Assembly: GCF_964340395.1 (NCBI RefSeq) | Contig: NC_135554.1 | Coordinates: forward strand, 23,464,092-23,528,091 | Direction of reading: 5' to 3' | DNA from: Glandiceps talaboti | Lineage: Eukaryota > Hemichordata > Enteropneusta > Spengelidae | DNA length: 64,000 bases | Shown here: positions 59,098-64,000 of the stretch, piece after piece | Position numbering within the stretch: position 1 is the stretch's first letter | Layout: each line of letters starts with the position of its first letter | Translations under genes and position numbers: made by a program | Notes under the pieces: generated by a model | Told to the model about the DNA's origin: nothing | Seen by the model: the letters and a program-made list of their open reading frames with translations, nothing else | Databases searched by the model: none

Positions 59098-61524
59098 GGC
59101 TGCTTTCACAAAAACCTGTCGTGTGTTGGGGGGGGGGGGGGGGTCAGGAGATTTTTTGTAAAACCCTAATTTTTTTTCAAGTACCCCCCTGCCATATTCC
59201 AAAAAATTCCAAGTACCCCCCCTCCTGCCAAAGCCCCAAATATTTCAAGTACCCCCCCCCCCACCTGAATAATTTTTTTTTGGAATACTCTTCCTGTGCG
59301 TTAAAATTCCATACCAAGTACAAAACTGTACATAATACACTTAATACCAACTTTGTCCATTATATATATAATCAATTTGTATATTGTGTGTATATATATA
59401 CACAAACAAAATGTTATGTTAACCAGTGCATTGCCATTCCAAAAAACAACATATACTTGTAAATGAATTACACTTTGAATAACTCTTGTAAAATGATCAG
59501 CAGACCAGCTGAGTCTTTGTTTTCTGTTCAATATTGTACTAGTACATTATACATGTACTAGTAGTGTTACAGTTGAATGTCATTTTAGTTGTATTTGCAA
59601 ATATTGTGATGCACGTTATCTAAAGAGAGTTTTATACTGTATTGTTCCAGTTCAGTTTCCTAAATGTGTGCTAAAAGAAATCAAATTGGTCTAAATAACA
59701 CTGAAAAAAACCTTAATAAAGTGCATTGCCATGTATCCCATTCTTGTTTGATGTAAATTAGTTCAATATAATGTCAAAAGAAAATAAATGTATGACTCAA
59801 AAATGCCAGCCACATTTCATCTAACAGAATAGGAATCAAGTGATATATATTACTGGTAGTGGTAATGATAATTAAGATGGCCCTATTATCATAGTAATTG
59901 TATACTTAATGAACCTGGTAATACATTTACCTTGTAAGAGCCTGATTATTGGACTGGTTTTGACGTTAAATTACAAAGGTGAATGCAGGATTTTAAACAA
60001 AGTCTCAGAATGTGTTTATTTAAATTTTTTATTTCCAAGTGGTAGCTCTCCTTCCAGATCTTGTGTATATAAACATGTCATTGTCATCATCATCATCATC
60101 AGACCCAATTTCTCCTTCAACTTCATCAGAGTTGGAACTAGCTGTATCATCATTCTCACTGTCACTGTCATCAGATGACAAATCACTCTCACTTTCTTTA
60201 GATTGATAATAGTGGCATCTTACAGCCTCAACATTGTCTACTAAGTATTTTGTGCATTCCTGCCACAGCAGGAATTTCATAGTTGGAAAGGTACTATCAA
60301 GTTCTTTCACTTTCAATTTGGAAATGTCACCGTTTCTGACAAGCGCATCCCAGTCATATTCATCAAATTTTTTTTCAGCATGTTGCTCCCTTTCTATCAT
60401 TCTTTTTCTTTCCCTCATAGAGGCAAGTGTTCTCTGTTGTTCTAAATGAAGGATTGCTCCCTTTAATATATTTTTCTTGACACACAGTTTCTTGCTCAAT
60501 TCGTCAAGTTTCTCAACATTTTTACTTGACACTAACCCTTTACTATACAGGTTCACTACCTCATTCCTGCCATATATCTTTAGGGTAACTTTATATTGAG
60601 AGTTATGTCAAAGTTTATTTATTTATCTTTATATTTACAAGTAATAGTATATTCATGCAAAGTTGAAAAGTATGTGCAAAAAACTTATTTTCCTCTTTCT
60701 CTGTTAACTCAGCTTGTGAGATATTGTCTTCTGTTTCACATGTGTTATTAAAAGTTTACGTTGAAAATTATAGTCATATCTATAGGATGAAAAAATACCT
60801 TGAACAGAAGTTTTTGATACTTGTCAAGTATGTTTTAGTGCAGGTGCACCTTTTACATTTTGATGGCAGGCTGAGATGAACCTTTTCCAACTCTTTTTTT
60901 TTTAACTTCCAAGAGCTGCAAATGTAAAATGTTGTCTGTCATATTTGTCTGTCATTTAATACTAGTAAGAATTTACATGAAAAAGTTACATATCATTGTA
61001 ATAACCACAAATCAAAACACAGTCATGTCACAAAGAATATTTTCAGTACAGCGTAAAGGTAATTTCACACATTAAATGAACCAAATTTCAGTAGATAGCA
61101 GTGTACATGAAAGACACTGGTATTTTCAGACAAAAAACAATCTCTACCATTCAATTCGCCCATTTCAATTTATCATTACATTAACAGTTTATTAAAAGAA
61201 AATTAAAAGGTGACTTTTTGTTTTTTCATTTTACGAACTTGTGAGCAACTGTTGTTTGTAGCTGCTGTTTTTGTTGACTTGTTGTTGTTGTTGTTGAAAA
61301 AGGAGGACCAACACTTTAAAAGCTTATTTTCCCATGTTTGAAAAGTCATGATGTCAATTTATTTTCAGGTACCCCCCCCCCCCCCTACAACCCATAACAC
61401 TTTTTCAGGTAACCCCCCCCCCCCACACACACACTATCAATATATTTTCAAGCCCCCCCCCCAAAAAAAAAAAAAATCTCCCGACCCCCCCCCCCCCCCC
61501 CAACAAGTTTTTGTGAAAGCAGCC
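59098..61524. mobile_element. 2.4-kb TTA-flanked DNA element with poly(G/C) inverted ends
   Basis: The left end GGCTGCTTTCACAAAAACCT and the reverse complement of the right end GGCTGCTTTCACAAAAACTT match at 19 of 20, then both continue into long G runs and T-C-R-G-G-A-G-A-T-T-T-T. TTA sits immediately outside both ends (59095-59097, 61525-61527), a TWA-type duplication as in PIF/Harbinger. Subterminal copies of TTTCAAGTACCCCC-like units occur at both ends. The interior carries the reverse-strand coding unit 60029-60915. Confidence 0.75.
60029..60915 (-). CDS. Two-exon acidic-tailed protein fragment inside an inverted-repeat element
   Basis: Reverse-strand exons 60915-60799 (phase 1 in, 2 out) and 60566-60029 (stop at 60029) join in frame. 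The first encodes SWKLKKKELEKVHLSLPSK and a cysteine cluster CKRCTCTKTYL. The second encodes LYSKGLVSSKNVEKLDELSK, a charged coiled-coil-like stretch MRERKRMIEREQHAEKKF, DWDALVRNGDISKLKVKELD (reminiscent of a SAP-type or small helical module), a strongly acidic run (DDDDDDND) and a basic end SGRRATTW. Its 5' part is missing or not recognised. Because it lies wholly between the inverted ends it is probably transposon-encoded or captured. I do not recognise the family. Confidence 0.5.
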
Positions 61525-64000
61525 TTAGGGAAGAGGTTTTGTGTTAATTATAAATGCATGTTATGTAAATTGATTCAATGTGTTATGTGTTCCTATTGTA
61601 TTGTGATACACATGTACATTGTATGAATACAAATGTTTGAGATACAAAATATAATGTTATTCTGTACTTAGAAACATATAGTATAGAGATATGAAGGGTT
61701 GCACTAAAATTTTGTTTACTAGATGTTTAATATAAAATATCAATTTTTTTATCATTTTTATCAAACAAAATCTTCTTGAAAATATTCACCAGGTCGGTAA
61801 AGCATAGTAGTATAATGGTTCTTATTGCATGACCAAAATGACATTCTGATAAATAAAATCTAAATTTCTCCCAATAATCTAGTTGCTGAAGTTACTTTGA
61901 TGACAACAATTTCAAAAACAACTGATAAGGTTCTGTGGTATACATGTACATGTAGGTCATACATATGTATGTATGTATGTATGTGTGTGAGTGTGTGTGT
62001 GTGTGTGTGAATGACTTAAACTCAAAAAACTGCCAGACCAATGTCCTTGGTATTTGGTGGGGACGTTACTTCAGGTTTGGTATCTAGTCGGGAAAGTGTC
62101 CAAAGCAAAATAATAGCATCACTGGTGTGTGATTAGGGCAAAAATTGTCATTTTTGGTCAAAAGACTTGAAATAAAAATACTAGGTAGTTTTATTCAAAA
62201 ACTACTCTGAGGATTTGGCTGAGTGTAGAGATGAAGAAATGTTATACGTTAATCAATAGACCCTCCACCATGGTGGAGGGTCTATGGATAATCCCACCAG
62301 CAATATGAAAATTAAGTATAAAAACTTAAAAGGTGAATTTGGTCAACAAAAATTTATCTCCAAAAGTACATGTATGTGGTTAATAATAAGACTGACGTTT
62401 GGTGAGAGGTTTCTTGAAGTGTTATTCTGTAAATTTCATTCAAAATATTTTGACACAATTAGCCCTAGCAACCATGACTAAGTCCAACAACCAAATGCTA
62501 GTGTGTTTTTGCCATAATAACATCTGGTAGGCAAGTGAGTACATGTTCAAAAATGAGTGCAATATCCCAAACAACAATGACCATGCCCATAGGTCCATGT
62601 ACAACCAAATGTGAGTGTATTTCGTTAAAATTCACCTTTTTACACTTAATTTACATATTTCAGACGGTTACAGTAATGTTGGCAAGCATGTTTTACACAA
62701 CACAACACAACACATGGCATTATTGATGTATGCACCTCTAGGCTAGCTATCACTTAGTTTTGAGTTGTTGGTTTCACCTTGTAAATGTGCATGTCATTCA
62801 TAAAAATTAACTGAAAACAATCCATTTCCCTTTATTTCTCTAAAATTGATATCTTTTTAATTTTTTATGAATGGAAAATGATTTTTCATCAAAATTTGCC
62901 GGAAATACATGTACATACATTTTTAATGTGATGAATTTGGGGTAAGAATAACCGAATACGTTCAGTGCAAACGTACCATAACAAACATGCCTGCCACGTC
63001 GGAGCTACCTCATGGTACTATGATTGTGATTCACATCCAAACATGATCATTTAGGACATTAATTTTACAATGGAACCGTACCGGAGTAGTTATATCTAAA
63101 GAACATGTATAAATTTTAGGTTTTTGTTCGTATTCATCAATACAATGTGAAAATTGTCGTGACATCGTACATGTACATTGTATGCAAACATGTGTACTGT
63201 ATTACGTATGCGAGAAGGCTTGGAAATTACCGGGTTGATTTACCCAGCCATAGAAACTACAAACATACCGTCTTCTACTTTAAGACGGTACTACATTTAC
63301 TGTTTTTGTTTCGGCTACCATTGTTATAATCAAGGCGATAAATGAGTTCATAAATGATGATAGACGCAGTGTCGCTGTTCACTTCCTTCATTGACGACAT
63401 TGAATAGAATCTCATGAAGACGTTCACGTCAAGGCAAAGACCCTCGTGGAGAACACTGGGGTTGCTATAGAAACAAACACCGATGGTGCAACTCATGTGA
63501 CACTCGGTAACTTTTGGCATATGTTTGAAACTGACGTTCAAGCTCATCCTCCTGTTAGAACCTCGGAACAATACTCATTGCCAATCTGCTTCCTACTTGT
63601 CTGTGGCAATGATAGTCTTGCTGTTAGACATTCAGGCTTTCTTTTGATTTGATAAGCAAACAAAGTTTGCTGTAAGGATGGAATGCCCAAACATCTAGCT
63701 AAAGTCATTTTTTGACTTGGCATTCCATTAAGATGATGTATGGCTATGGGTTGGGCCATGTATGCATATATATGTTAATATATTCAGTGGATGCCTCTGC
63801 TGTAGGTTGAGGGGACTCATTATGACTATATGTAAAGTGAAAATATGTTTTTTTCAACATTAAAAATTCCTACAAACAATTCAATTCCTATTCAGCAAAC
63901 TAGAATATACAGAAGTTTGTTCAAATCACCAATTTCCAAAACTTTAACATAATTGTAATATTAAACATGTAAGTCATTGTTAATATAATGTTGTTATCTT
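61525..64000. other. Right end of window, no gene recognised
   Basis: Contains a short GTAT/GT microsatellite (61966-62008) and a CCTCCACCATGGTGGAGG palindrome at 62264-62281. Frames near 63390-63650 look weakly protein-like on both strands but lack convincing splice sites. Confidence 0.35.

Noticed and set aside
63390-63652. Protein-like frame with VENTGVAIETNTDGATHVTL
   Set aside because: The acceptor is weak, the opposite strand has an equally long frame and no family was recognised.

Overview
The window is eukaryotic nuclear DNA. It is AT-rich, has spliced genes with GT-AG introns, many microsatellites, foldback/MITE-type elements and degenerate LINE pieces. The gene content (CUB/LDLa membrane proteins, a rhodopsin-class GPCR, a Golgi-type sulfotransferase, TCEANC2, EXOSC3, a patatin-like lipase) fits a bilaterian animal, probably a marine invertebrate such as a non-vertebrate deuterostome or a lophotrochozoan. 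The sequence alone does not fix the species. I saw no rRNA, tRNA or CRISPR array.

Layout. (1) 1-17.7 kb, + strand: three tandem paralogues encoding small type I membrane proteins (signal peptide, one CUB domain, one LDLa-like domain with eight cysteines, one TM helix, short tail). All share the same exon plan and phases; the first is cut by the window start. (2) 17.7-23.6 kb: no complete gene; a decayed four-copy tandem repeat, a 450-bp CATA block, a reverse-strand LINE reverse-transcriptase relic and a 220-bp duplication. (3) 23.6-26.6 kb, + strand: a three-exon sulfotransferase with an N-terminal membrane anchor. (4) 29.3-30.3 kb, + strand: an intronless class A GPCR. (5) 34.8-38.3 kb, - strand: a complete four-exon TCEANC2 orthologue with ETS- and NRF1-like promoter sites. 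(6) 42.4-45.8 kb, - strand: a complete four-exon EXOSC3 (exosome cap subunit) with a YY1-type motif over its ATG. (7) 51.5-54.4 kb, + strand: a four-exon PNPLA4-like lipase, preceded by a 28-bp minisatellite. (8) 54.4-64 kb: a 38-bp minisatellite, a LINE 3' relic, an orphan reverse-strand coding exon, a possible first exon of a + strand gene, and a 2.4-kb element with terminal inverted repeats carrying a two-exon reverse-strand coding unit.

The single-copy genes look like unrelated neighbours (RNA decay, transcription elongation, lipid hydrolysis, glycan sulfation, signalling). Only the CUB-LDLa cluster forms a functional group: tandemly expanded cell-surface proteins whose LDLa module carries an extra cysteine pair, with divergent cytoplasmic tails. 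I consider it, together with the rich set of inverted-repeat elements, the most interesting content here. Exon boundaries were worked out by hand from splice sites, phase and family alignment, with no search or RNA support.
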